Source of the DNA: Boswellia sacra
Taxonomy: Eukaryota; Streptophyta; Magnoliopsida; Sapindales; Burseraceae
NCBI GenBank assembly: GCA_013180625.2
Contig: SNVD02002403.1
Location: forward strand, 1-64,000
Reading direction: 5' to 3'
DNA length: 64,000 nt
The position numbers and the translations under genes are program-made. Below, one piece after another: positions 21,053-33,940 of the stretch (positions are counted from its first letter, which is position 1; each line of letters starts with the position of its first letter). A model generated the notes under the pieces. It was not told where the DNA came from, did not search any database, and saw only the letters and a list, made by a program, of their open reading frames with translations.

Positions 21053-22157
21053 TGATAGAAGCCCCATTCATAGCAAGACATTCTACGTTAAGCAAGCATA
21101 CACAATGCAGGGAGTCATAAGAAGAAGGACTCCATATCAAACTTGGCAAGACATGCAATCATGGAAAGCAGAGACCGAGGAAGAAATGGAAGCCAAAGTC
21201 AAGGAATAGGACTTGGAATGGGAGGAAGTCAGAAAGCAAGCAATGAAGGAGGATAAAAGTTAGGATCCAAGTGGCAGTGGGACCGAGAAAGAAGAAGAAG
21301 AGGAACCACAACATGTAGTTCCTCTAGCTATAAAGGTTTCACCAACAGCAAAGGATGGGTTACCCTTGCTATCAAAGGGTACGATGACCATTTTGAAGGT
21401 AGGCCAAGATTGGAGTTTGTTTATCTTAGCGATGAAGAGAATGAGAGAAAAGAAGAAAGTAAGAATAGGTAAGAAAACACAAGGGTTAAAGAAGATAGGA
21501 AGGGGAAGAGAGTGATGATTCAAAAAGAGACTTGAGGCCAAGAAAGTATAAGTTAGAGAGAATGAATGATATTTGGGGTGAGGAGACAATTTAGAAATTT
21601 TAGGATAGTTTAAGTGAAGACGAGCGTGAAAAGAGGGGTTTCTTGAATGATTTAGAAAATGATGAAGTAGAAAAGAATCATTTTGGGATAATCTCAGTGG
21701 GGAGAAAGAGGTAATAGAAAAGAATAAAGGAGATAAGAAGATCCTAAATAACTTTTAGGATGATTTCAATGATGAATAGCAAAAGGACAATAAAGAAAAA
21801 GTATAAGGCGTGACAAGTAGTGGGTGAATTTATCCAGACCTAGTCTAAGATAAGAAAAATGAAACTGCTAAAAAAAAAGAAGAAGAAAAAGGAGGATGAT
21901 ACAGTCCTCAAGCAATTCAAGAAGACCAAGGCAATGTTAGTCTTCGGGATCTTCTCATAGCTTTTTAGAAGCATAGGGAAGTAATAGCAAGGGCACTTGC
22001 TAATACACCCAATTCAGTTTTGTCAACACTTGAAGAAATGATTACAACTCTGACTTTGAGAAATGAAGATAGGGGTATGAAAGTGAGTTTTTAGCAAAAT
22101 GTGACAAGGGAATTATCAGCTTTTCTAATAATGATCTATCCATTCAAGGGAAAGAGT
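21053..22157 (+). other. Tat-1 leader and degenerate gag end
   Basis: Purine-rich, Glu/Lys/Arg-coding sequence with stops in every frame. No capsid landmark is readable, so gag is either deleted or decayed beyond recognition. A short frame at 21027-21209 begins inside the LTR end and is not convincing. Confidence 0.45.
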
Positions 22158-22753
22158 ATAATAAGCCCTTATTTATAACAGCAGAAATCGAGGGCAAGAA
22201 GACTTCCAATGTAATGGTCGATGATGGTTCGTTTATCAATTTAGTGTCTATCAAATTGCTGCACAAATTTGGGATTAGAAAAAGGGATTTGGAAACCTCT
22301 CACGTGGTGATACATTCTTATGATGACTCTCGCAGATATGTGATTGAAACTTTCAAAGTTTTGGTTAAGACTGGGCTAATTGAAGCTATTGTGGAATTTA
22401 CTATGTTGCATATGCCAATAACCTTTGTTGTATTGTTGGGATGTGCTTGGTACCATCTATTGGCTCGAATTCCCTCTTTTGTACATCAATGGATCAGGTT
22501 TAATTTGGATGATGAGGTCATCACTATTAGAGTTGAAGCATCACTAGCCACAGTTGTTGTGAGCATTGATAAAGGTAAAATACCTTTTATGAGTGGGTTC
22601 CAAGTGGCCATGATTGAAAAAATCAATCCTGTTGTTTCAGATATGATGAAAAAGCAGGGGTACATGCCTGGTATTGGCTTGGGTAAAATTTATGTGGGTG
22701 TTCCTACCTTTCCAGAATTTAAAGGCCAATTTAACAAGAGCGGGCTAGGCTAA
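22158..22753 (+). pseudogene. Tat-1 protease with G-patch-like tail
   Basis: The protease active site reads MVDDGSFINLVSIKLLHKF (from 22214), the D-D-G-S form usual in Tat elements. AYDDS-like SYDDSRR and LLGCAWYHLLARIPS follow. The end contains MMKKQGYMPGIGLGK, a Gly-rich segment like a G-patch, also present in Tat-2. One continuous frame of 179 codons survives from 22214. It is followed by a TAA at 22751 before a linker to RT. Confidence 0.75.
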
Positions 22754-24059
22754 GAATATGGAAAGGACAATGAACTAGTGAATGAAAAGCAAATCTAGGT
22801 TCTCAAGAAGAAGGGAACTAAATTTGTCAAAGCTAAAGAACCACTATATACTAAAGAAGACGAACCATGGGAGCATAAGGGGTAATCAAAACAAGATTTG
22901 AGATATTCAATGATGTGGTAGACTTCAAGGCCTTGGTAGGAGAAGACAAACTGACAGAGACAGTGGAGAAGCTCAGTATCAAGCAAGAGACTGCATACGA
23001 GGGACTGACTTCAGATGAGCTGGCAACCATGGTAGAAGAAGACATTGAAGATATGCCTAAGAATGATTTTGTTTTCATTTCTAATATGTTTGAGGATGAT
23101 CTTTTTGTTTCCAATTTTGATGCAATAAAATCTTTTTTTGCTAAGTTGTGTGATGTTTTTCTTGATATCTGCGTACATAATGATTCTCATTTTAGGAGCA
23201 TATTTGACATTCATTCCATTCAATTGTATTATATTAATCTTGGTACAATTGAACATCCTAAGAATATATGTATTGCACATGACATAACTCCTAAAGAGAG
23301 AGAGATTTGAGAAAATTTTAAAAGGAAAAGAGGAAGTTTTTGCCTAATCTTACTATGACATGCTTGGAATTGACAAAAACATTATTGGGCACACTATCCT
23401 TACATATCCGTACATGATTCCTGTAAAGCAGAAGCTAAAAAGATTGAGACCAGAATAGGCACAATCAATCAACGAGGAGATAACTATGTAAATTTGTGCA
23501 AATTTTCTTGACGTGGTAAACTATCGAGAATGGCTTGCAAACATTGTACGAATTCCCAAGAAAGATGGCAGGGCAAGAATGTGTGCTGATTATAGAGACT
23601 TGAACAAGGCTTCTCCAAAAGATGATTATATGTTACTGCACATTGATGTATTGGTAGATAGTGTAACTACAAGTAAAATACTTTATTTTGTTGACAGGTT
23701 TCTGGGGTATAACCAAATCTTCATGCCTAATAAAGATAAGATAAAGACTTAGAAAGATTTTGGAAGGAGTCCAGAGGCATAACTTCGGGTTAAATACAAA
23801 GAAGTGCATATTTGGGATAATTTTGAAAAACTTTTGGGATATGTAGTAGGAGAAAATGGGATAGAGGTGGATCCAGATAAAGTGACAACAATCTAAGAGA
23901 TGCCACCACCGAAGACAGTGAGGGAAGTTTGTGGATTTTTGGGGGGAACATAGGACATTAGTTGTTTTATTGGTAAACTCACTACGATTCTCCACCTATT
24001 TTCAAGCTTCTAAGGAATAACCAATCTGTCGAGTGGAATGATAAATGTCAGGCAGCATT
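22754..24059 (+). pseudogene. Tat-1 linker and reverse transcriptase with catalytic core deleted
   Basis: The linker frame (22915-23310) contains INLGTIEHPKNICIAHDITP, matching the same position in Tat-2. After shifts, RT starts at about 23513: WLANIVRIPKKDGRARMCAD, YRDLNKASPKDDY. The frame ends at 23750 shortly after GYNQIFMPNKDKIKT. The next recognisable segment (LLGYVVGENGIEVDPDKV) belongs well beyond the catalytic YxDD box, so the central palm including both catalytic Asp residues is missing. The copia element at 24060 cuts it at the RT-RNase H connection. Confidence 0.8.
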
Positions 24060-25741
24060 TGTTAGAGATTTGCCCTAAGAGTACGAATATTTTGTCATAA
24101 TTTGTAAACATTATTGTTATAAATGAACAAAAGTTATTATTTATAAATCCAAGTTTGACTGTGTCAATGACTAAACATTCCAGAGCTTGTACATTGATAA
24201 AGTTTCTGTGTATATGAGATATATTTGAGATATTGAACTTTGTCATAGCTCAAAACTGGTTCATAACCTATGAATAAAAGTTGGGCACTTTTTTTGGACA
24301 AGGTTGTTGTGTTGTTTGTCTTCGATAGGGAAATGGGGCGACTTTAACCATTTGAAGTAGTTCACTTCAGGATAAACACACTTGTGCATTATGAATGCAT
24401 TAAACATAGACCATAGAAATTATCCATTTGGTGGAAATACCGTGACCGAATGTGAATTTTTACACCCAAGCACTAAAGGCATTCCTACCTTAATCCTGAA
24501 TGGTAATGTACCTTTAGCAGATAGACTATAGTCATTGACTATAATAAAAAGTGAGATCTAAAATAGTAAGGTCAATACCTTAGCTATTTGGGATTATAAC
24601 ATCTGTATGGTGGTAGACACTATAACATAGATATAGAATTCATGACTTCAAAAGGATTGTAGAGTACCACCTTGACGGTTTTACAAGGTTTTAAATGATA
24701 AACTCTTGATCAATTTTTTAGTTAAGGTTGTTTATTAACCTAGGATTTATTTTAATAAATTTGAATAATTTAAAAGGTGCAAAATTGGTATCAAAAGCTT
24801 AAGATGTAATTAGAGGGGTAAAATGATAAATTATACCTAGGTCTAATTATTGGTATTCCATGAAGGGTAGTTGTGTAAACTTGTTACTCAAAGGATAGGG
24901 CTTAAAGAAAATTATTTAATCAGATTAAATTATTAAGCTTTTTGTAAAGAGTATTTAATTCAATAGTGCAACTTTGACCTTATAGTTGAGCAGGCTATAT
25001 GGGACCCACTATAATTATGAGATAATAGGGTATTGGGTCAAACCTATTAGAGCTTGTAATTAAATATATCCATTTTAGTCCCCTAGGTAGGTGACTAACA
25101 AATTGCTTGAACAAGGCATGGACTTTAAAAAATTAATTATTCAATTTAATTGGGTTAATTGAAGAATAAAGTTCAGGTATTAGATTAAATAAATAATTAC
25201 TGGACTAGTTAATTTGGTCAATTATTTAATTAATAAGATTAATTAATTAATTTGGTTAATTAAGAGTTAATTAATTAAGGCCTACAGTTGGGTTTGGGCC
25301 TAAATAGCCTTAAAACCCAATTAGGGTTATATGTGATATAATCCTAATTAAACTAGGTTTACTAATTATAATTAGACAAGGAATGAGCGAATATATATAA
25401 GATATGATTAGGGCTTTCACGTTTTGATGGTTAGAGCCTTAAATAAGCCAAAAATGTGAAAGATATACACCCCTGCACTGAGAAAACGAATTTAGCCCTA
25501 GGGCATGTCCAAGTGACATTTCAACTTTGAAGGCTACCTCTAACCTTTGTCTTTTGTTCTTAGATCTTGCCTAGTTCAAATAGACACCCACTCGTCTTGT
25601 TTGGGCAGTTTGTAGACATACTTAGGAAACTGACATCGAAGAAAGCTATACAAAAATTTTGAAGCCTGTAGTGTCAAGATTCTGATCTTGAAGACTATTC
25701 TACAATGTTGAAGTGTTCAAATTTGTCTCTGGGTTCTTACA
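24060..25741 (+). repeat. 5' LTR of the old copia element
   Basis: Starts TGTTAGAGATTTG and ends GGGTTCTTACA, 1682 bp. TTGATATTAAAAC follows, a decayed form of the initiator Met-tRNA primer site. The corresponding right LTR begins at 31371 (TGTTAGAATATGG). The region near 25200-25380 is rich in TTAATTAATT. Confidence 0.85.
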
Positions 25742-28200
25742 ATTGATATTAAAACTTTGGTTCCTCCACTAGCGAGTGAATTAGGTAACAAAGTTTGTTT
25801 GCTTTATGCAAGTAACATATTGTATATGTGGAACTATGGTTTTTCTCTAATATTTTGTTGCAATATTTATTTGATAAATTTTGTGATGAATGTATGGATG
25901 TGTATATTCGATTACAATACTTAGCCTTAGAGTTTTCTTTGTTTTCTCAATTTTCGAGTGTGTAAATATTGAGGGGTGGCCTATATGCCAATGAATTACC
26001 CTCGATGTTTGTTTATTATTTTTGTTAATTTATTTTTATGATTCTTGGTGCATATTAGCATGTAATCAAATTTACATGTGACGTATTATTGATGTAAAAA
26101 ATCATATATTTTGATGGAGATCAAAAGAGCTAGGAAGCCGAATCAACAAAAGATGTTAAAGGCTAGGGTTAAGGCACAAATGTTTTGCACAAGGCCCTAT
26201 GCCTGAGGAAAAATGAGCTGGGCCTTAAGGAGGTGCCTCAGCCCATATGCAAGGTCCTAAGCATGGCCCAAGTTGTGCAAGGGGTTGCCTTAAGGTTTGA
26301 GGGGCTGAGCCTCATGGGTTGTGGGCTGGTTTGCATTTGGGCACATGCGGGCTACATTAGAGGTGGTAGCCAACCCTAGAAAAGTTCTAGGGTTTGTGTT
26401 TTTATGGGTAAAAAGAGGCTTTTGAGTGCCCTAAAACCATTCAAATTAACTCTAACCTAAGCGTGGTGAACCCAAGTCCAAAGTACATGGAGTTTGTGTG
26501 TTTTAGGCCTATTAGGCTATTAAGTGTTGGTCTATGGACCTAGCTTGGTGGTTTATCACTAAAGCATGGTCCAGTGGGCTAGTTTAAGACACCTAATAGC
26601 TACTAGGTAGCAAATATATCCGTCGTGTCGGGCTTTATAGGTTCACACAAGCTGAATTCTAGGTTGGTTCAAGTTGTTTCACTTTTCGAGCATGGTTAAT
26701 TTCGAAACTAAGGCATATGAGTATAATTGATTTATTGAATGGTCTCCCATCTTGTCCATGTTGTTTTGGTGGTTTTATAGCCCAAAAGAGAGAAAAAAAT
26801 TGGAGCGATATAGCCAATAAAATCAAAGTTGCAATCTGTAGAGGTGAAACTATTGATTTAGAAACATTCCAGATTTATAGGGTTGTCTATGGAAAGTTTT
26901 AAAGTTTTTGGATAGCTTCAAAACAGTTCTCTATATAGTACAAATTTTCAATTTTATGAATTTTCAAAATTTTTTTGGAACTAATAGATATATTCAAGCA
27001 CAAGGGAGATGTCAAGAAGATACAAAAACTCTATACAAATGTTATTGTAATAATTTGGAAAAGGCCAAGTTTTAATACCACATGTACGCTTTATTGTATT
27101 ATTGTGTTATTTAAATGTTAAACAAAATAATGACATGTCATATGCTATATAAAGAAAAGGAAATGTCACATCATGCATTATAGCATTTTCATGTATCCAT
27201 GCATTGGTTTAAATATAGTTAATGAAAGTATTTGATTAATGGTGTATATTAATCAAAGTTAATTAATAAGATTAATTAAAGTCAGTTGATTTATATTTTC
27301 GTCAAATAGTTTGGTAAATAGAATATAAATCATAATATTAATTGATGAGATTAATTAAGATAGTTAAAATAGGGCTATAAAAGTTTTTCAAATAGTTTGA
27401 AAAAAGTTATATGAACCATATTTTAAACCAAAATCTCAAAGTTTAAAATGTTTGAGTGGGTGAAGATTTGATTAAATTTAAATTGAAAGCCTTCATTGTT
27501 GGTCCATATAGATGTGCTATTCATAAGCCTCAACTTAGCCCATCTTAAGGTCTTGCTCTCTAAAGGCTTGTGGTAGTTGTCTTCTAAGATTGGATCTCCA
27601 AAGGGATAGAATTGTTCCAAACAAACCATTAAGTGCTATTTCCTAAAGAAATTTCACATCAATGCAATTTTGAAATCAATTAAAACAATGGTCACACACT
27701 CAACTTAATTTTTGAAAGGACATTCCCTAAAGGAATTATTTCATTAATTAAGGGCTAACATATGGTGATTATTATTATTGAAATATGAGTTATTTTAGAA
27801 ATAATAATAATTGAAAAGAGTTCTAATTTGATCAAATAGAGTTATCACATTTTCCTAAAGAAAATTGGTAATTATTTGATTAAAGCACCATAGAATGTAT
27901 TGTAGATTATTTTGGGTAACTGCATCTACATTTTTGCATCCTACACATCATGTAGCAATATTCCAAAGTTTGTATATTCATTGATAAGGGTGTATGTTTA
28001 CTTTTACAGAAAATAAAGCTAATTAGTTCCATGCCAAATTATCATATGCTCTAAAGGAAGATTATGTGGACTAAAATTTTAACTGGATATTAAAAACGAT
28101 ATGATGGTGGAAGCTATAAAAACCTTGATGGTGATAGTTATATAAACCATATGATGGTGAAAGCTATGGTGACCATGTGATGGTCAAAACTATATAGAGT
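25742..28200 (+). other. Leader and decayed gag region of the old copia element
   Basis: No gag landmark can be read with confidence. A GC-richer block at about 26130-26390 contains repeated GGCCTTAAGG and GCCTCA phrases. A short open frame at 26717-26902 (61 aa, with LPSCPCCFGGF) does not resemble copia gag; it could be chance or foreign sequence. The stretch 28080-28190 repeats ATATGATGGTG(A/G)AAGCTAT three to four times. Confidence 0.4.
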
Positions 28201-31200
28201 GTAAAGATAGTATTGATACTCTGCAACAAGCTCAATGTCATAAGTGGGTCCTTGAAGTAAGTATACCTTCACGTTCTAATGGGTGTTTTGACTCTAAAGA
28301 ATAAGGAATACTATGCAAAGTGAGAAAAAACAAATGCAATAGCCAAGTTATATATTTCTTCTTGGAATCAAGTGTTGGTATTGAAGTTTATATATATAGG
28401 TAATGTAAAAGATATCATTTTTCACTTGAAAGAGTTGTTAAGTGAGCAAAAATTGATATGACACTGAATTCTTTATCATGTTCTTTATTTAGAATAAAGA
28501 TAAATTTCGATAAAGAACTATAATTTCTCTTAGAAGCCAAAACGAAGGAGGTTACAAAGGATACTAAAACCAAAGTCCAATGTTCTTACAGTTTAAAACC
28601 TGAAGGGTAAGGTCTACAAGAACGAATATGGAAAGGTTTTATAATCCTTAACATATATGACAAAGAATGAAACCCTACAAATTGGAAAGGTCATTTTGAA
28701 AAGAGACTGCGTAGCATTTAAAGCTTATTTAAGCAATATTTTTTTTATAATCATTCTTTACAGAATATTCCATTAATTATTGAAGATGAGCATGGCTTAA
28801 CGCTAATATAAGAAACAGTCTAACCATGTAATTGGATAATTGCACATTCTTTGATACTTTCAGTTTTGGATAATTTTTTTTTTCTAGATATAGTGTATGA
28901 AATTTGGAATTTCAGACATTTATAAAAATTTTGGTTATTCATTTTCTTTTAAGAAACTTGTTGTTATTAGAAAGAGTAAAGAATTTTATTTTTCTGGAAT
29001 TGCACATAACAATTTGAACATGATGGAAAACTAAAAATGGAATCAATAAATGCCACTGAACTGAATAAATAAATGGTATAGATTGTCTAACACTAGTCAA
29101 ACCTATCTTTGGTATTTTTGAATTGGCCATTTTATTAAAAGAGGATTTAGAGGATGGGCACTAACTTTGTCAGATGTCTTACCTATATCAACCTATGAAT
29201 CAAGCCTAGTGAAAAAATTTCCTATAAGCCAATTTAAGGCTAAAGAAATAGAGCTAAAGATTTTACTAAAGAGGTACATAAAGATGTTTATGCACCAATT
29301 AGAGTTAATATAAAAGGCAGAAGGCAGATATGAGTAATTCATAATATGATTACTCAAGATATGAATAAATTTACCTAATACATCATAAATCTAAAACTTT
29401 TGGAGAGCTCAAAAGGTAAAAGATTAAGGTTGAAAGCTTTTGAGTAAATATTTCAAAACATTACGATTAGATCATGGTAATAAATACGTCTTATGACAAT
29501 GGAAAACTATTCCAACTCATTAGACTTAGAGTAGTAGAGAGAAGGAATAGAACCATTTTGGACATGGTTTGATCTGCGTTAAGTTATTCAGAAATATTCA
29601 CTCGTATTTAGGAAATCCTAAAGTTTACAAGAGAATAAAAGCTTCTATAGCTAATCTGATGTAAAAGAATTTGTAGTGTGACTGCATTTCACTTAAAGAT
29701 TCACTATAAAAAAATATTAAAGCCTAAAAGCAAGGAAGTATTAGAATAGATGTCCAAAGAACAAACACTGATCTGATCAATGATAATAGTTTTAGTGTTT
29801 CAACGTCTACTTCTAATACAAAACAATTACACAACCTCCTATGGCACCTCAACATAGTGGGAGGATTAGTGGACAAGCTCTTATGATGCCTCAATGTAGT
29901 GGGAGAATAGTGAAACAACCTAATAGATTCATAAGCATATCACGAGATACTAGTCAAGATGAATATGATCCTATTAATGAACAGTGAGTGATGTTGATGC
30001 TAAATTGTTGCCAAAAGCCATGGAATAAAAAATAGGATGGATGTATTTTAATTTTGTCTGGGAACTTGTAAAAGCACCTAATGGGATAAAACCCAAAGTG
30101 TGCAAGTGAATCTAAAAGAATGCAAAGAGCTGATTGGAAGGTAGAGACCTTCAACGTAAGACTATGCTTAAATCAATTTACATTCTCCTATCCGATACCT
30201 CTCATTATGATTATGAGATTTAACGAATAGACATTAAAACAACATTTTTAAATGGAAATCTTGATGATAGCATCTATATGGTGCAACCAGAGGTTTCATA
30301 GAATAGGATCAAAAGCAAAAGGTTTGCAAATTGAAAAGTTCAATTTGTCTTCTTAATCAAGGTCTAGAAGCTTTAGGTTTGACCAAATAATCAAGACTTA
30401 TCATTTTATTCAAAATGTATATGAGCCACATGTCTACAAAAGAATACAAGACCAAAAGGTTATATTTCTCATTATGTACATTGATGATATTCTATTCATT
30501 AGGAATAATGTAGAGGTACTATCATTAATAAAATGGGCTGGTTGAGCAATTCAAAATGAAAGATTTGGAAGAGACTAGTTATGCTCTTAAACTCTAACTT
30601 ACAAGGGATAGGAAGAACAAGAAACTAGCATTGTCTTTGGCTTCCATAGAGAATATAGGGGCCAAATGTGTAATGCAAAACTCTAAGAAAGGATTATTAC
30701 CTTTCAGGCATGGAGTTAATCTTTCTCAATGGCAGCCTCTTTAGACTCCTCAAGAAGAGAAAGAAGTGAGATGAAAACCATATGCCTCTATTGTTAGGAA
30801 TTTCATATATGCAATGCCGAGTACTAGCTATATATCTACTATGCAGTAGGAGTTATCAGTGAATACTAGTCAAATCGTGGTCGTGAGCATTGGGTTGTAG
30901 TAAAACATATATTCAAATGTCTTCATTGGACGAAGGGATATATGCTTGTATATTCTTGAAATGATCTAACATTTGTTGGATATGCGAACTCAGATTTTAA
31001 GTTTGATCCAAATTCTAGAAAGTCAACCCAAGGATTAATTTTTCACGCGGTGTGCTAGAGCCATATTATGGCGGAATATCAAGCAATCTTGCATTGCTAA
31101 CGCTACCATGGAGGCAAAATATGTAGTAGCTCGTTAAGCTACTTAAGGGGCTAATTTGGTTCCTTAAGTTCCTTATAGATTTGGAAGTTGTTCCAAATAT

Positions 31201-31360
31201 AGAGAAGGTCATTACACTTTTTAGTGATAAAAGTGGGGTAGTGGCTAATTTTGAGGAACTAAGGAAACAACAAGAGTGAAAAGCATATAAAAAAGAAAGT
31301 ACGTACGAGAGATCATGCAGTATGGAGATAAACAAAAATGTTACATTTACTTTAAGGGCA
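28201..31360 (+). pseudogene. Decayed copia gag-pol (integrase, RT, RNase H)
   Basis: Fragments in shifting frames keep the copia order. Integrase: FKTLRLDHGNKYV near 29450 (second catalytic Asp region) and VERRNRTI near 29540. RT: IDIKTTFLNGNLDD near 30226, VYKRIQDQKVIFLIMYIDDI near 30430-30490 with the Asp-Asp pair intact. RNase H: ANSDFKFDPNSRKSTQG near 30990 and a damaged MAEYQAI near 31068. A purine tract (TGAGGGAGA) precedes the right LTR. Stops occur every few dozen codons. Confidence 0.8.
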
Positions 31361-32023
31361 TGAGGGAGATTGTTAGAATATGGATATTTTTCTACAATAT
31401 GTAAACATTACTATTATAAATGAATAAAAGTTATTATTTATAAATTTCTCAAGTATGATTGTATTAATGACTAAAGGTTCCAGAGATTGTACATTGGCAA
31501 AGTTTTTGTATATATGAGATATATTTGAGACATAAAACTTTGTAATAGCTCAAAACTAGTTCACGACTTATAAACAATAGCTAGGCACTTTGTTTTAACA
31601 TAGTTGTTGTGTTGTTTGTCTTCAACGGAGAAATGGTGAGCCTTTAACCATTTGAAGTAGTTGACTTTAGGACAAAGACATTTGTGCATTAGGAATGCAT
31701 TAAACACGGACCACGTAGAAATTATCCTTTTGGCGGAAATACTGTGATCAAATGTGAATTTCTACACCTGAGCACTAAAGGCATTTCTATTTTAATCTTG
31801 AGTAGGTTATATACTTCTAGTATACAGACTATGGTCTTTAACTAGAATAAAAAATGAGATCTAAAGGAGTGAGGTCAATATCTTTGCTAGTTGGGATTGT
31901 AAGATCTGTATGCTAGTAGACAATAAACCATAGATATGGAATGCATTACTCTGAAAGGATTGAAGAATACCTCCTTGATAGTTTTATATAGTTTTAAATG
32001 ATCAACTCTTGATCAAGTGTTTA

Positions 32024-32046
32024 CACTACAAGAAAAATGAGAATAG
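32024..32046. repeat. Left terminal inverted repeat of the CACTA element
   Basis: Starts CACTACAAGAAAAATGAGAA and pairs with 36024-36046. One mismatch (ATAGATG versus ATAAATG) lies just beyond the perfect part. Confidence 0.92.
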
Positions 32047-33145
32047 ATGACTGACACTCTATGATAAAAATCGTTGTATCATCAAAGGATGATAGAATCA
32101 CGATAGAATTATGGTCTGTCAGAAATTTAATGATGTAAATATGACACATTTTTTATCTATCAAGAATTGATGATAGAATGGTGATAGAAATTAACTCTAT
32201 CACAAACTTTATGAAAGAAATTTTTTATTGACCATGTTTGACCAATTTTTAAATTAATATTTTATTAATTAAAAACAAAACTTAGAGTTTTTATGGTCAA
32301 ATAATTTTCTTATTAAAATATGCAAAATGAAAAAAAATCCTTACCTCTCCATTTTTAACGTTCCCTTGCCATCTTTAATCCCTAGCTGCTCAAAGAAACT
32401 TGGTAAAAAATAGAATCTTTTGATTTCTAGCTTCCCATATCCTCTCTGTCTCTTGTTGGCCGTTGCTGTCTTGTTGAGAAGCTTGAGAAGTGATATCCTT
32501 AACCCTACCAGCCATCACTTCTCTGCCAGTCACACTTCTCACTGCCACCCACTCTCGTTACTCATAGTCGGCCCTTCTTCGTGACTCCAAAATCGCAGCC
32601 ATTCCACTCCGCTCCACGGCTTCAGCAGCCCAACCTCCTCTCTTTTGGCAAGCTCCCCTCCACGGCTCCAACGTCTCAATATTTGCATGACGGGCTTATC
32701 TCCATAGCTCCACGGTTCACCTGATGATGAATATGATATCATCACTTTGCAGTATACTGAGGACGGTTTGTTATATGTAGATGAGAATAGAGAAGGTCAT
32801 GCTGTAGCATTCGGAGATGATATAGCAACTAAGTGTCTTGCAGCTAATTTCAAGTGAGAGATATATGTGGTGAGTAGCATTTATATTTCATTCAAATCAG
32901 ACCATTAACGTTCAAAGGCTTGCATATTACTTGTTTGATAGATTGGCACAGTAAGGCAATGAAGTAGGATGTACACATCTATGAATAAGTTATACATCAA
33001 ATGAGCTGTATGCTAAAATCAGAATTCAAGTAACACTTGACACATACCTTGATCAAAACAGAACAACAGTGCAAATCATGGCTCGAATTGAAATCTAGAC
33101 TTACTCATGTATCTAAGAACAAATGCACAAGATAGACTCTAGCTT

Positions 33146-33380
33146 TTAGAAGAATTTGAATTCTTTAAGTCTTTTAAATTGTGGCTCATCTTCATCATCA
33201 AAATAGATACTTCCACTAGGACCTACCCCATTATGGTCAGCAAGGCTTCGCTTATGTGTGGCAGTTACATCCCCTATTGGTTCCACAAAAGCTTGAGGAA
33301 TTTCATTCAAATCCTAAATAGAATTAGTGTTGGGTTGTTGATCATCACATGTGTTGGAAGCCAAACACGGTTGTAGTAAA
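33146..33380 (-). pseudogene. Possible captured exon, acidic peptide with DLNEIP motif
   Basis: On the minus strand a 55-codon open stretch (33313 down to 33146) reads DLNEIPQAFVEPIGDV and later SGSIYFDDEDEPQFKRLKEF. Upstream in the same frame, past one stop, it continues CLASNTCDDQQPNTNS. The composition (acidic, polar, proline-containing, no random hydrophobic runs) looks like real protein, and DLNxxP is the form of an EAR repression motif. I do not recognise the gene. It is antisense to the kinesin piece, so it would be a separate capture. Confidence 0.3.
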
Positions 33381-33940
33381 CTGAAAACAAATTAAACATG
33401 ATGTTCAGTTGATAGTACAATTAAATTAAATTGTTAGCATGACTGGTTTTATTGAGTGCCCTTATCTTGGTTTTATTTTTTCAAAAAACAGCGAGTGATA
33501 GGATTTCTAGTGGGCTCGCCATTTACGATAAAAAACCAAACATATAGTCCTATTAGTATTTACAAGGAATGCATGACTGATTGTCCATGTTTTGATAAAT
33601 AAAGGACACGTATTCATGATGGATATTATGTGGATTAAATCGTTTTCAACTTTCTAGTCTTATTTGCCTTATATTATATAATGCAAAAACTTTTGAATGG
33701 AGCTCTTTGTCAGACGTTTTGAGCTTGTATTCTAATGAGATAGGTAGAACCCGCTATGCTTTAAGCTTTTACTGCTGGATTGAAAATTTATCTCGCTTAT
33801 GACTTGGAAATTTCTAGTGGATTCAGCAAGCAAAAAAAATTTGCATGGATTAGGCCTTTTAGACTTTCAAAATGTTGTACTGCCTATGATTGAATTTGCT
33901 TGGACATCATTTGTTTCTCTTATATCCATTCACATTGTAG

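Larger units (their letters stand above)
20491..24059 (+). mobile_element. Tat-like Ty3/gypsy element Tat-1, left part
   Basis: Sense order on the plus strand: LTR fragment, leader, degenerate gag, protease with G-patch-like segment, linker, RT. The element is continued at 37117 after a copia insertion, with a GCATT duplication on both sides. The second, archaeal-type RNase H at 37603 is the known hallmark of the Tat lineage. The left LTR is cut by the Athila element. Confidence 0.82.

Noticed and set aside
24060..25741. Possible target duplication of a second copia of the same family as 3802-11869
   Set aside because: Both start TGTTAG, but the LTR sequences are otherwise unrelated and the internal regions differ; they are separate families.
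26717..26902. 61-residue frame with CPCC motif inside the old copia element as a possible host gene
   Set aside because: Too short, no recognisable domain, no splice context and surrounded by decayed copia sequence.
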